This document shows, in pieces, positions 21,601 through 34,633 of a DNA stretch of 64,000 nt. The notes under the pieces are model-generated. The model did no database searches. It saw nothing but the letters and a program-made list of their open reading frames with translations, and was not told the origin of the DNA. The translations under genes were made by a program, and so were the position numbers. The number at the start of each line of letters is the position of its first letter. Within the stretch, counting starts at the first letter, position 1. The DNA is from Gautieria morchelliformis (lineage: Eukaryota > Basidiomycota > Agaricomycetes > Gomphales > Gomphaceae), in contig WHVA01000248.1 of the NCBI GenBank assembly GCA_015179125.1, positions 92,590 to 156,589 of the forward strand, written 5' to 3'.

Positions 21601-24050
21601 CACGATCGCTCGTGCAATCGCAACGCGTTCTTGACGAATAATGTTGTAAACCTCTGAATCGCGTCATGGCCATTCGCCGTACTCACGTTTCTGACCTCCA
21701 CTAAGTAAAAATCCCTGCTCGCCAACCTTGGTCTGATACCCGTCCGGAAGGTTACTGATGAAACCGTCTGCGTTCGCCTTTATACAGGCAGCTTTAACGA
21801 GACTACTTTTTTCTTCCGGCGAGGCTGTCTCCCACTGGGTCCCTATCAGTCCATGCGCAACATTTCCCTCGATGGTTGTGGAAAAAAGTGTCGGCTCCTG
21901 TGAAACTAGTCCGATCTGACTACGAAGCCACTTGATGTTCAAGCCCTTTACATCCTGTCCATCAAGTTTCACCGCGCCAGATATTGGATCGTAGAACCGC
22001 TCCACGAGCGATACGATTGTGCTGCAATATTATGGATAATCAATTGTCTGAGCGTCGGAGTGTCTCGCACCTCTTCCCAGAGCCACTAGCCCCAACTATG
22101 GCTGTGGTCTTTCCCGCTTCAAATGAAATGGTAATGTCTTTTATAACGGGCACACTCGGCCGACTAGGATAGTTGAATTGGACATGGTCAAACTCGATAA
22201 GGCCGGAGACGTTTTCCGGTTTGAGACCATGAGGGGAGGCACTGTCGATGGACGGAATGCGTTCGATTGTCTCGTACAGCTTTGCAGCGGCACCTCGGGC
22301 GTTAGATATTGCTGCAAAATGAAAGAGTGAGTGGCGTGAAACAAGCCATTGAAGATCGAATAAATGCCTGATGGCATACGTGCACAACTGAAGAAACAAC
22401 ACACCTTGGATAGTTGGCGCCATAAATGTTAGAGATGCCGAGCCCACGAATATAGCTGAGAACACTGTGATGACCTGCCCTACATTCGCGTTTCCTTGCA
22501 ATATCAGGGTCGCGCCGAATGAGAATGCCAAGGCATACCCCGCATAGATGATGAAAAAGAATGTTCCTAGTCCGCAGCCTATATGGGCACTTAAGACATG
22601 TTCAGTAATGCAGGTTCGTCGGTAGCACCCACCTTGCCATACGGCAGCCTTAGCCTCAGCCACAAGCGATTTATGCACATAACCGTCGTACAATTGCGAA
22701 AGCTTTGTCTGCGTCCCAAATGCATGTGCAGTCCTGATGGTAGAAATAACTTCTTCGGCGAGTGAGCCACTCTCTGCGATGGCTGTTCGGCCTAATCTGC
22801 CGAAGAGCAATAGTAAGAAGAAGGGTAATAGACAGGATCACATGATATAAAAAATAAAACAAAGCAATAAAAGGTGGGCTCAACGGTAGATATTCATGAT
22901 TTGAGGTACGAAAGGTAATCAATCAGGCTACGACAAGTGAGAAGAATCCGACACGGGAGAACAAGACCTACTGCATGTATGCAGATAGAAATTTGCCCAT
23001 AAGGCCACCCGTTATCATCATGCAAGGTAAAATTGAGCTCAATGCTAGCGCAAGACGCCAGGACCTGATATATGCCACTTATCCTATTCTCAGCTGTGCG
23101 AACGGGCCAGAAAATGTAAACAATCGTACAGATGAAACCGCTGAAAAAAGCGCCAGTATAATTGAACACAACTACACGAGGGGATTTTATTGAGAGAAAA
23201 GGCCAGGAAACAGATACCACGTACGTGCCACTTTTTCAGATGTACCTTGTTGTAACAGATCTAAGAGGTGGTGAGATGGGAAGTGAAAAATCAGAAAAGG
23301 AATCGTACGGGTATCTGTCTGAATCCGTGTTGCAATTTCGCCAGCGCCCACGTTGTCGAAGAAAGCAATATCTTGCCTGAGGACGGCACGCAGATAGGCC
23401 TCCCTTACACGCTTAGCCATCACGTGGCCTACCGTGCAATGTGTTCAGTAAGAAACGGCGAGAGATTCATGACGAAGCTAGGCACCTGTGTATGACCAAA
23501 TAAACATAAACGTATACGTACATATAAACAACGCCAGGCCGATATATGTAATGTAGCTCGCATCGAGGGCTGCCACGGCACGAAAGTCGTTTGCCGCCGC
23601 GATAAGAGTCGCATTGTGGACATCGAAGTGAGTAGCAGTGGCTACTATGCCGAAGTTTACAACGGAGTTGGTAAGGTTTCCGAAGAAGAGGGACATAAGT
23701 GGCTGCGATGCTTGAGTCAGAACATGTAAGACTTGGCGGAGAAAAATTATACGGACTTGAGCTGCACCAGCTGCCACCGCTGCGATAATGCCCGTGCAGT
23801 CCATGAAAATTTCGAGCTTGGTCGCGAACCTAGAACCGCGAAAGTTTATTGGTTTATGGTATGACTTTGGGGGAAAGGACAGCTACCGGAAGAGGTCTGT
23901 CACCCCAACTCCAGGCAGAGGTTTTTGTGGCTCAGGAATAGCAAGTGAGGTGTCTGCATCAGTGCCGGTGTTGGATTCGAGCTTGGGCTCGCCACCGTCG
24001 AGTTCATTCTTGTCTTTTTTCCTGGAAAAAAATCTGCCTCTCATTGTCAT
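18689..24050 (-). CDS. ABCB/MDR-type full ABC transporter (multi-exon)
   Basis: A membrane exporter of the Mdr1/Ste6 type (TM-NBD-TM-NBD, roughly 1250-1300 residues after splicing). The start ATG at 24050 opens [12 protein letters not shown]; exon 2 supplies [18 protein letters not shown]1: Walker A GASGSGK (22080), Q-loop VSQEPTLFS, signature LSGGQ split by an intron at 21660, Walker [13 protein letters not shown] (21560). NBD2: Walker [10 protein letters not shown] (19570), VSQEP, LSGGQ, Walker [13 protein letters not shown] (18980). The stop is at 18689-18691 after [10 protein letters not shown]. There are more than a dozen introns of 45-70 nt, almost all GT-AG; the last (about 18800-18850) fits only a GC donor. 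I found no frame breaks that introns do not explain. Substrate unknown; likely drug or pheromone export at the plasma membrane. Confidence 0.95.
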
Positions 24051-25721
24051 GCAGCCTGAGAGCTAATGGACTGCTCCTGATCGTGTGAGTTGGCAATGGA
24101 TTTATGAGGCAGCAGAGGGGGAGCTGCGAGTTGAAGCGGGCCTGCAGAGTTTCGCCACTAGTCCAGCGGCGATGCACTTTAAGCACTACTTGATCCAACG
24201 TGTTACACACGTCTGGCTTAAAACTACGGATGCGCCGCAGTTGTGACGTTTGTGTTCAAAGCGTTGCACATCTATCGCAGCCAGATCCAAGGTGACTCAC
24301 TGCTAACTTTGATAGCTTGGTCTGGCTGATCGGTCCGGCCGCGGCAGAGTCCGAGCACGGCGGTGGTATCGGCCGCTAAGCTGCTACCGGTGCCGCATCA
24401 TTTCTTCCCGATGAAAATGTTGAAGAGGCAGCGCTGAGCGCAGCCTGAAGCTAAGGTTTGACATGATAAATCAGAATGACTGGCACGCAATGCTCAGTTT
24501 TTATACACCGTATTTGGAATCTGCCACGATCACTACATGCGTCAGAATTAAGTTAGAATCCGGACGAGTCAAACGGCTTGCACGCGGGTCGACGCGCGTA
24601 GTGCTTCCGGCGGCTTGCGATGGCTGGTTGGGATATTGCCAAGAACCCGAAGGTCTTCGGTCCCAAGAGGATTTTCGTTTGTCACACCAGAATGTGATCC
24701 CCGGCCAGCTCAGCTGGTCCTTATAAGGGTTTTTTCGGCCATTCGTATGATTCGTCACATTAGGTTAGTAACCGGCCTGCCCAACAGCGCGCGTGTTACA
24801 GTAAATACTTTAGACCCTCAAGTGTCACCCCGAGCAAGAAACAGGCAGAGATTACGGGGATCACAGAGTCGACAGCCCATAGCAACCAGACCAGAAACAA
24901 GTGCTCAATGGACTACAGAGAACCCGGGCGGGCATGAGATAATTAACGATAGAAGTGTCCGAGAGAGCTAGACTCACGGAGCCAGACATATTCTGAGGGT
25001 TTAACATCTAACGGAAAATTTATGAAAATACAACACAAGCACAATACCGAGGCACATTACCTCCGAGACAAAGGTGTAAAGCTGAATCAAGGGGCAGCGG
25101 GTAGAGGACGAGGCTATCCGTGCAGGAAATTAAGTCCGTACCTATCCAAGTGAAACTGTGTCGACCTCGAAGCTAGTCGGGGACCAGAGCGGATGCAGGA
25201 AAAAGGCACTGATTCAGGAGGTCAGGACCAAGAAATATTGATAGGAGATATAGTATCTGCGTACTGTCAAGAACGAGAGCATGCAGGAAAAGCCGCGCCA
25301 ATTTACACCTTCGTGATCTGAACTGCGCGCAAAACACGATCCAAATTTCTCATATTGATGAGGGTTTAGCTACGCCGCCGGGATGACATGTGACAGATTG
25401 GGGTCTTGAGTGTTTGATCAAGCCGGCGGGACTCGCACTACGGATTGACGGCCAATCGGGAGCCGTGTATGTTGATGTAGACTCGGACTCTTGTCGTGCT
25501 GCGCTGCCAGGCATCATAACCCGAGTCACGAATCATTAGCTTCTTTGACAGACTTCATCAGGGGGCTGCTGCCACTGAAGCCAGCTGGCAGCCAACCGCG
25601 GTACTAGAGCACAGCAGTAGCTCCAAAGGTATAGATACGTCACATAACTCATCTAGTGAATTCCACAAGAGGTAATATATACCGAGGGCCCTAGGGGCAA
25701 ATAATAGGACAGGGGAATCAT
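24051..25721. other. Intergenic region upstream of ABC transporter
   Basis: No ORF with coding signal, LTR or known repeat was recognised on either strand. The part next to 24050 should hold the ABC transporter promoter and the part next to 25721 the 3' UTR of the BAR-SH3 gene. Confidence 0.5.
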
Positions 25722-28275
25722 TTAATTATCGAACGGCGAGATAGTGTCTGATGGATCTGTGGCCTGCATGCTTGGTGTGGAAGATCGGGCACGCAACTTG
25801 GCTCGCCTGGATGTCACAGGTGGTGGCGGGGGAAAGCTCACAGAGGCAGCCAAATTCGCAGTGGAGGCAGGCGCAGAAACAGAAGAATCACCAGAGCGGA
25901 CCCCATGAGCGGGCGCAGCGCTGGCACTGATGGTGGAACGCCGTGCCGGGGGCGGTGGCGGTGGTTTCTTAGACGGCTTACGCTGCGGTAAAGCCGGGGG
26001 TTGCCTTGAATTGGCGGCATTAACAGTAACAGGATTTCCTGCAGCATTACCGACTTCGTAACCATGAGCAGTGAAAGTGACAGGAGGAGCCCCATTAGGC
26101 ATCGTCCGATCAGAGGATCCAAAGAGTCCCTGCATCTCATCCTCGCCCTCGTCAGTCATATCCACTGAAGGCTCGTGTTCATGGTCGTGCTCGGCGACCA
26201 TGGGGCTCTTAGCCAGATGATGATCGCCAAAAGGCTCGTCGTACAGCCGTATCGAGGGTTCAACATCTTGAAAGTCGGAGACGATAGACGTGCCATCCTC
26301 GGACGCGGTATCGGTCTGAGCACGCTGCGCGATGCTGGTCAGGCGGGGTGGCGGGACTATCCGTGCACGGAATGCTGGAACGTCTTCGGCATAGTCAATG
26401 GGAAACAACCCTCGTCTACCAGACAGTTCGCCCATGGACCAGCCACCCTTGGGTTCAGACACAACAATAATCTCATCGCCGGTACGGAAGCTCAGTTCAT
26501 CCGATGACCCGGAGAAGTCGAACATAGCACGCATGAGCCTTCGCGGTGCCGAGGGAGAGGGCGAAGCGGAGCCAGACACTGAGTTGAATGACGAGTTGGA
26601 TGAAGAAGAGTTGGGCAGGTTGCCAGGCTGTCGAGTGGAAATGGACTGTGTTCGACGCAGGACTCTGCTGAAGGGCGACGAGCCAAATGATCGTGATAAT
26701 CCATCTTCACCAACACCATCATCATATCGAACCCCCTCATCATCACTCTCATCCCCGGCATTATTTCCCAGACTCGCAAAGCCCCGCCCTGCGTCCTTCT
26801 CCTTGGGTATACCCCTGTCTTTTTTCCCGTCCTTTTTGACGCGCCCTGAGCCAGACAGTGACGAAACGGCACTCGACGCCCATCCCGCAACACTCATTCG
26901 TTTATTAATACTTGCAGCATCAGACCCCGCACTGTCATAGCTGCGTTTGCTTCTGTGTGCGGTTCCGGCGGACCGTGTTGATCCCCGCGAGTTTGGTCGT
27001 GGCGTATTTGCGGGAGACCCATGCCGCCTAACGCTGAACCCCAAATCGCCATCATCGTCGTCCTCGGAAGAGGGTGCTGTTGCTCCCGGGGTAGAAGAAG
27101 GGCGCGGATTGACTGTAGTCCTCGATGTGGATGAGATGGAAGGTGTGGAACGTCCAAACGCGAATGCATGTGGGGAAGCTTTGCGGCGTGGTGTCTCATG
27201 TTGCTGGATCATGGATCTAATGACCATGACTACTTAGAACTTAGAATATACATTGCATGCCAAGACTTACACATCGAGCCACTCATCCTGAGTATTTCGC
27301 AGCACTTCCAAGTATTTCTCGACAAAGTGCGTCTCGGCGGCAAGCAGCTGGGTCAAATCGCGTATCTGCTGGACCTCGTTCGCCTGGATCGCATCCATTC
27401 TGGCCTGTACATCTGTAGATGTCTCTTCGCTGCAACAAAGATGATACAATGTGACAGGCAAGAAGAGAGATAAGCTCACTAGCGAAGTTTTGCTTTAGTT
27501 ACCTCTTCTTCCGCCTCCCTGACTTCCTTCTCCTTTTTCGCCTTACCTGCCTTCGCCACAGCCGCATCATAGGCCAGCCTGTGTATTCGAACATGTTGGC
27601 AACTAGGAAGCAACAATAGGATCTAGAATACCTTCGTGAATCCAACTTCTTTCGCTGAGACGCATAGTCGCTAAACTCTTCTAGCGCACCCTCAAGACTC
27701 GCCAGATAAGTGTCGCGAAAAGCAAGCGCGAAGGATTCCTGGAGTGTCGCAATTTTGCAATGCGCGCGACCAAGGTTGAACAGACTTTGACCTATGCAGA
27801 ATAAGAACGGTTTTGAAGCCAATCCAAAATGCCACGTACCGAATGCCGAGCCGTCGCCATATTCTTCGCCATGCGACATCATTACTGCTCCGAGAGCATC
27901 CACGGGTAACATCTTAACGCCTTCCTCCACACTCGGGTACTCTTTCTTCTTTTGAAGATATCCGTGGTACTCTCCGCACGCATCGTATAACCTAAGGTCG
28001 TATTATTGCTCTGTAAAGTAGAGAGCGTCGTCTGCTTGACTAACCTTTCTATGCCGGCTCGTCGCAGTTCAACATCTTGTTCAATTTCTTTGAACTCCTG
28101 GGTGAGGACTGTCTTCTCCTTTGACGAAATGACTTCCCTGCCCCACTGAGAGGAGTTGGAAACTTAGAAATGCTACACAGACGCCTTACTCACTTGTCGA
28201 AGCTTTCCGAGCTGAGAGGTTTCGGTGAGTCTTGAAAAATCTTAGGAGAAATATACTCACCTGCTTGCTAGCCAT
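25722..28275 (-). CDS. BAR-SH3 domain protein (membrane-curvature adaptor)
   Basis: Exon 1 is tiny (MASKQ, ATG at 28275). Short introns follow, the first four at about 28212-28259, 28147-28193, 28000-28050 and 27790-27838. The N-terminal half, from LGKLRQWGREVIS through LYDACGEYHGYLQ and FSDYASQRKKLD to LLAAETHFVEKYLEVL, has the helical pattern of a BAR domain, which binds curved membranes. The last exon (27227-25722) is Ser/Pro-rich and carries one SH3 domain (AMFDFSGSSDELSFRTGDEI ... GRRGLFPIDYAEDV, about 26370-26530), then proline-rich runs (KKPPPPPPARR). This is the endophilin/Rvs-like arrangement linking membrane bending to actin and endocytosis. The gene appears intact. Confidence 0.9.
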
Positions 28276-28669
28276 CTTTGCACTCAAGTTCGTGGAGTGA
28301 GGTGAGACAGCCCGTTCCCGAGTGGTCTGATGTGCCCTTTCATTTTGTTGCGGGGGTCCATATGGACACATAGCCAGCTCAATATTTCAAACATGGGGGA
28401 AAGAACAATAGCAAGTATGACGATTACAGACGTTGTTGGTCTTAAAAAGGAGAATCTATCGTCCATATAGCGTACTGTAACATCTGATGCTGTCACCAAC
28501 ACGCGGCCGCGGCGGACAACAGCTATGCGGGATCGGGACGGTAACTCCGGGTGACTGTATCACCCAAAGGCCAACCTCTGCCAAAAATGTAAAGCTGTAG
28601 TGAGTGGAGACAAATAGACTATGGTATAACAAGACAAATGAAAGCAATTCCTCTATAGTTACTATATTA
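28276..28669. other. Intergenic spacer between BAR-SH3 and RPC40 genes
   Basis: About 390 bp holding the BAR-SH3 promoter and the RPC40 3' UTR. Only short ORFs without coding signal are seen. Confidence 0.5.
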
Positions 28670-30241
28670 TTAACCCATGTCTACGTCCACGTCACCAGAC
28701 CCAACTTCAAGCGCAGCTACCGCTTTACGAACTGCCGCTATTTTATCTCTCATCACAGAGATCGCCTCAACAAGGAGGCGTTCGGGTGCATAGGGCCCTT
28801 CCGACTCTACCTTGACTAGATAGACCGCGGCAAGGGTTTCAAGTCACAATGGTAGTGTTGAAGGCGTCGTCAACAGATATAGAGGAAGCGAGATACAAGG
28901 CGACGCACATATAAACCAATCTCTAATCCTGGATAAGTCGACTTTATCCCGGAACTCTTCATGCCGTAACACCTCTCTAGACATTCCATCGTTTCGTGCA
29001 CATGCCACAAAGGGTTCATCTTCGCCTAACCTTCTAAGAAAAAATAATCAAGGACTACAGGGTTGAGCTTACCTTTGTCGTTTGTACGAGTTGAAATAAC
29101 GCCAGGCGAGAAACAAGAACTAAATTTAGGAACCAGGGCAGGGGGAATAGGGCCTTTTATAGTAATATGTGGATGTAATCGATAAGATACCGTGGCTATT
29201 AAACATAACAAAAGTAATCAGCAATAACTCAGGAGACTCAATCGGCAAGCACATACCTACAGGACTCCACTTAGCGTGGACAGACCCAATGCCTTTTACT
29301 GCGTGCATCTCTATCTCAACCTCTTGCCCAGGACGTAGCTTTGCGAGTAAGATGTTGGGATTTGTTGGACCGGGATGATTGTCTCTAAAAATTGTAGCTT
29401 GTTCGCCTTGTGGCTGCCATTCAAGATCCGACGTGAGAACTAGCATCTCGGTCGTCAACTCGAACTAGTACTTAATTCCAGTATACCTACCGTTGGAATG
29501 GTGATATAGCTTTTGGGGATCTGTCTCTCCTTGCACAGCTTTTGAATTGCGCGTGCAAGCGGCTTGCAGGCGGAACACGATCGTATTGCGGTCTGTGGCA
29601 ACTTCGTCTGGCACGGAACGTATGGAAGGTCAGACTCAAGACTCGGACAACAATGGACGACACGTATACTAAACACTCACCTTCTTTCATCTCTATCAAA
29701 CTTGGATCCACGTTCAAAGGGACAAGACCTAATCGATGGGCTAGTATTTCATCGACGATCACGGACGTATTGTTCCATACATAGACCTTGTCGATTGCAA
29801 TAGTCGGGACCTATGAACGCTTCGTTTCAGTCAACGCCTGGCGCTTTGAGCACTGTGAACAGTAAGTGACAGCTGGCAACTCACTTCTGCAATGAGAATC
29901 CGACGGAGGGCATTAGCTATTGACGCGTCGACGCCAACAATATCGAACTCGCATGAGCGCGAGGAAAGTCGCTGGACCTTTATCACAAGGTTCTAAATGC
30001 AATGAAGACAGTAAATGACACGAAAAATTTCCAGAATGAAGAGGCGCGTACTTTCGAAAACCAGCTCAAGTCCCACGAGTGATCTTCGCCAGGATAGTAT
30101 CCAGGAAAGTCGGTGTTTGATACCTAATAACCTGATGTGAGGTGGATAAAGTCAGATAAAAATTGTGGTACAGACGTGTCCTACACGTTCCGCGTGCACA
30201 ACTACATGCCGCCGGGGGTCCTCCACTGAAGACAAGGCCAT
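28670..30241 (-). CDS. RPC40: RNA polymerase I and III subunit AC40 (RPAC1)
   Basis: Alpha-like assembly subunit shared by RNA polymerases I and III, acting in the nucleolus and nucleus as partner of AC19. ATG at 30241 ([20 protein letters not shown]), then short exons. Family landmarks: [18 protein letters not shown] (alpha motif), [53 protein letters not shown], then [18 protein letters not shown], and the C-terminal [20 protein letters not shown] and [17 protein letters not shown]. The stop is at 28670-28672. About seven short introns; all joins checked keep the frame. It shares an 83-bp start-to-start interval with the divergent LCL3 gene. Confidence 0.96.
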
Positions 30242-30324
30242 GGGTGTTAGAAAAAAGCGTGGGAAAGATGGAGCGCTTACGAAACTGGATTCTCGGAACA
30301 CGATCAAAGTTTCCAATTTCAAGG
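30242..30324. promoter_or_regulatory. Short divergent promoter interval (RPC40 / LCL3)
   Basis: The start codons of RPC40 (30241, minus) and LCL3 (30325, plus) are only about 83 bp apart, so the two transcripts must share or overlap their promoters and 5' UTRs. No TATA box is obvious. If LCL3 uses the next in-frame ATG (about 30400), the interval grows to about 160 bp. Confidence 0.55.
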
Positions 30325-31591
30325 ATGACGAATTGGTTCTCCTCGACCAGCCAGACATCTGAAGAAACCACTTCTCTGCGTGACTCACTAATTCTGGGTA
30401 TGAAAATTAAGTCATTTGCGACCCCACAAGTCGCCACAGCGTTTGCATTAGGCTCGTTGTCGACCGTTGGCGTCATCGCCCTCCGCACCCGTTGCTTTAA
30501 GCGCATACCCACTTCGGATTGGGTGAGTTATTAAATGTGCGTGGTCATACTTTTACAGTCTAAGAATGTAGGTACACCCCAGAGTGATCGCGAAGAAGAA
30601 GTGGATCAAAGGCGTCGTTACCAGGTAACACGTTTCGTTGAAATGTCAACATGTCACAGTCCATAATGCCTCTTCTTTCAGCGTAGGAGATGGAGATGGA
30701 TTTCGTCTGTATCACACGCCGGGGCCATTTTGGACGTGGCCTTTAAAGCTGAGACGGGTTCCGGTGACTGCAAAGGGTAGTAGTATGCTAATATCCAACG
30801 AATGGGAGATACTGACCAATTTATAGAACTTAAAGACGAGACCATTCACATTCGGCTAGCAGGTATGAGCTTCATTTTAATGAATCCACTGGCAGCATAA
30901 GTCATGTCTCGCCAGGTGTTGATGCACCTGAGGCAGCACACTTCGGAAAACAGGCGCAGCCATACGCCGCTGAAGCACTTAATTGGCTTAAAAGAGAGAT
31001 CGAGGGAAAACGCTTATGGGTCCAGTTAATCCGACGTGACCAATACGGACGCATCGTACGTTACCTGAGCTCTCACCTAGTTCTTCCGGTTGACCGTCTT
31101 TTGGGCTGCTATTACTCATTCCTTCGTAACGGCTGTAAAATATGGCAATTCGAAATGGAAGGTATCAATACCTGTTCGTCCACCCCGTTTGCCATTTCTC
31201 CCTATCTCGGCTTCTCGCTGCGTTTCCATCGCCATGTTAAGTGCTGGTTATGCCACAACCTACGAACAATCCGGTGGTGAATATGGTCCATGGGGTAAAG
31301 ATAAATTTCTTCAATACGAAGAGGTAGCCCGGTCAGTCTGCCTCGTCGTGCTTGGTCATAGTTTAGATTGTGGCGTAAATCTAAATATGACACGAACATT
31401 TCTACAGGGTTATGAGAAGGGGGATGTGGGCCTCCAGTAGTGTCCTTGAATCTCCCGCGGAGTACAAGAAGCGGCATAGAGAGGGGAATGTCACAGCGAC
31501 GACTGGTTCTGATACCACCAGCAAAGAATATCGCTCCGCCAGCCGGAGTCAACGTAATAGTTGGGCAAGGTTCATTCCTTTCTGGCGATAA
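30325..31591 (+). CDS. LCL3: LCL3-type membrane-anchored thermonuclease (SNase fold)
   Basis: Staphylococcal-nuclease-fold endonuclease of the fungal LCL3 family (mitochondrial or ER-membrane protein in yeasts). ATG 30325 opens [10 protein letters not shown]; a hydrophobic segment follows ([17 protein letters not shown]). The nuclease core reads [27 protein letters not shown] / [19 protein letters not shown] and [14 protein letters not shown], then [19 protein letters not shown]. The C-terminus is basic (RRMWASSS ... [11 protein letters not shown] ... RFIPFW). The stop is at 31589-31591. Introns include those at about 30528-30571, 30625-30681, 30778-30826, 30862-30915, 31055-31161 and 31331-31408. 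Calcium and catalytic R/D/E positions of the family appear present. Confidence 0.92.
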
Positions 31592-32041
31592 CCTGATGTG
31601 TTTTGTGCCGGTTTACTCCTCTCGCTTTCATCGCTGATGATCCTGGCCTTGTTAACACATCTCGTTCACTTTTTGTCGACTGCGTTGGTATGTCATATTC
31701 ATTCAAGACTACTTGCTTGACGACCATGTGCGGGCTCTTCTTCAATGTATGAATTGACTGTAGCCTCGCTCGTCGAGGGCTACACAAGGTGCAAGGAGGC
31801 GGTTCGCTTCTCTGGGGTGGACTACGATGTCTTTTATATCTTCACCCTACGTTATAGATGTGGATAGGCTGTCGGACATAAGCATCGAAAGAAACGAGTG
31901 ACTCCGCTGTGAAGTTCATCTCTTTCCGCTACCACTGTCAGTGTCCCCCATCCTTTGCGATGGCTAAAACTAAAGCTTAGACCAATTACACTTCTACTGA
32001 TCCCGATTTTTCTATTTCATTCACTCCACCCATCAATTTAT
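31592..32041. other. Spacer downstream of LCL3
   Basis: About 450 bp without a supported gene; it probably holds the LCL3 3' UTR and the edge of the next transposon nest. Confidence 0.5.
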
Positions 32042-33240
32042 TTGCATGCTGAGGTTTTGGACCACTTGGCGGTGATAGAGCAAGAGCTGATGAGAGAGAG
32101 GCAGGAGAAACAAGATCTGGAGATGAGGCTTAAAACCCTGCAGGGCAGGCTACGACCACTGGGCTGATGGCTGTGATCCCCAGTTGCATTCGTGCCTCCT
32201 CAAAGCGAACAGCTGAGCCAGCAAAGCCCTCTGAGTATGATGGTGATCAGGTGAATGATTGCAACTTCATCCAGTCATGCAGTCTGTACCTGGGTGTGTG
32301 TGTGAGAAACATTGCATACAAGTGGTCCCAGATCCTGTGGGTGATGTCCTTCATGAAAACTGGGAGGGCTGTAACCTTCACCACTCGTGCGTTCACCCAT
32401 GAAGTGAAGCATGGGCACACTGCTCTATGCAACCTGGAAGGATTTTGTCGAGGCATTTTGCCAGCAGTTCTACCCCTTGCATGAGGCCACCGATGCGATG
32501 AATCAACTTGAATTGTGTCCATACCATCAGGGCAAGCGTTCAGTCGATGAATATATTGACAGGTTTGAAGAGCTGGTTGAGAAGGCTGAGTACACAGATG
32601 GGTGATTGAGTGGTATGAAGTTCTGTTGAGGTCTTGACCCCGTGATCCAGAGACGCATCACATTGATGTTGGATGGGAGGCCAAAGGATGATGATCCGTC
32701 TGCATGGTATGGAGCAGTGAGAACAGTTGCGCTCACATGTGCAGCCAATGAAGCATCCAGGCACCAAAGGTGATGAACAGTGGTGCTCCACCACCACCAG
32801 TTGTTTGCAAGGCTGGTGAATCACACACCAGGTTTGCCATGCCACTCTCTTTGAAGCCAGCAATTGCATCAGTGCCCACACCCCTCACGGCTGCCTCTGG
32901 ACTGGCTCCAATGGATGTGGATGCAACAAGAAGGTGATTCCAAGGTTCACTCACCTGTCAGCGCTGGGGAAGGTTGGACATTTCGTGCAAGAATACCCCC
33001 AGGCCTACAATATCCACTACATGACAGCCAATGAGTGGGCGGAGCTGCTGGAGCACTGGATGGTCACTGCAGATGTGCAAGATGTCGCTGAGGAAGAGGT
33101 CGAGACGATGACGTGGAGGATTTTGTGTTGTGCCATGAGTGAGATATGTGCCCTCGCTACCCCTGTCCAATTGTTTCACTGCCCTGTCAATAGCACCAGA
33201 TACTGAAGATACAGTGCATGTGTCAGAAACTGGGTTGCAC
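32042..33240 (+). pseudogene. Gypsy gag remnant
   Basis: Discontinuous plus-strand frames match a Ty3/gypsy gag: a coiled-coil start (EQELMRERQEKQDLEMRLKT), then TWKDFVEAFCQQFYPLHEAT, QGKRSVDEYIDRFEELVEKA and DPVIQRRITLMLDGRPKDDD. Near 32945-33000 there is a knuckle-like GKVGHFVQE whose first cysteines are lost. Many stops and frame changes; no pol follows. The family differs from the gag at 36-40 kb. Confidence 0.75.
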
Positions 33241-34425
33241 ATGTTGTGATAAATGAACATGCATTTATTTCACTACATAAATATAATGAAAGACACACTA
33301 AACATATATACCAAGAAATGACCTCACCATGACAGACACAAATCGACACACAAACAGATGAACGATCAGGCGTATCTTATCTATTGATTAGATAAAATAA
33401 CAGTTGCCAGCCCCTTTGTAGCTGTGCAAGGCACTGACATTGGTGATCAGTCAGAATCTGAGCGCCTGACTGCAGCAGGTGCTATGCCATTGGCAAAACA
33501 GGAATAAATGCTGCAGCACTCACCATGATGCAAAAAGGCTTTGGACCTGACAGGAATTAAAGAAGGAAAGTATATGGAGATATTCCGTGACTCGCGGGCT
33601 CAGAGGGAGCTCATACCGGCGACAGACTTAAAGGCGGGTATATGCTCACATGCTATACCAAGGTTTTATTTTTCTATTGCTCCACAGACATGACCTGCTG
33701 TTTACTATCCCCCCATCTTATTGACAGGGGATTTGTATGGTCTGCCACAATTTTAGCTTGAATACTTGAAACACTATCCACATCACTACTACTCCACAAT
33801 AGCTGCATGTAACCTCCCCCTTGTCTACATGCAATGTTTCAACCCATTTCTCTATTATCTTGAATCCTGATACTCATTGACATTACAGTATAAGTAGCTA
33901 GCACCGAATGTATGTTACAGTAGCCAGAAAAATATCTGCTCTCACTCGAACATTCCTTATATGTGTGTGTGAGTGCTATATGGTCTATCTCCCACTGATT
34001 TACTTTTAGTTCTTGGTTGAGACTACGATACAACCATATACTATCTACTGCTCCAAGATCTAAAGCCTTGAGGTTCTCATTATCTTGTTCAATGACCTTT
34101 TCTCACCAGCCTCATCACATGATTGACTCAGATCATCATCAGGGCACTCACCCTGAGCTTATTCAGCCACCGCATACACTCAGATGTTGAGGGATATTAG
34201 GACACACTCATTAATATCTGAGAAGAGTAAGAGTATCTGGGGATGTTGTTGAATAGAAGTATGATTCAGACTTTGAAGTGAAATCAAATCGAGTATATGT
34301 CTATCTTTGAGGGAGATAGCTTGCACAGGACATGTGTGCGGTGAGATAAAAGTAATGCAAGTAATGCCTCTTGATGTGAAGACTTGTAAGTTTAATGGGG
34401 TTGGTATGATACATGGTGTAGCTAT
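33241..34425. other. Unassigned sequence, no gene seen
   Basis: Mostly short-ORF, TA-rich sequence with no coding signal, LTR pair or tRNA structure that I could recognise. It may be very old transposon debris. Its last five bases (GCTAT) are the left target duplication of the gag-only element. Confidence 0.5.
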
Positions 34426-34633
34426 TGTCGAGATAATGGATTATGTGAGCATGCACAATGTGCCACACCGGTTAAGCCACCCCATTGTTTTATTGTTCTT
34501 TTGTTCCAATTTTATGTTGCTATTGTCCTTTTTAGTTAAATAGAGCAGCTACGTGACTGTATCTACATGCGTTTGCAACAGAGTTGGCAAACTTCTTCCT
34601 TATACTCCCGATCCGCTGCTTGCAATTCTAACA
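34426..34633 (+). repeat. 5' LTR of the gag-only element
   Basis: 208 bp, starts TGTCGAGATAATGG and ends GCAATTCTAACA. It carries the element's presumed promoter. Confidence 0.9.

Noticed and set aside
30066..30534. Minus-strand 148-residue ORF across the RPC40/LCL3 interval
   Set aside because: Overlaps exon 1 of RPC40 out of frame and the LCL3 first exon in antisense; no motif.
33540..33660. tRNA-like stretch (GACTCGCGGGCTCAG...)
   Set aside because: No consistent cloverleaf or B-box at the right spacing.
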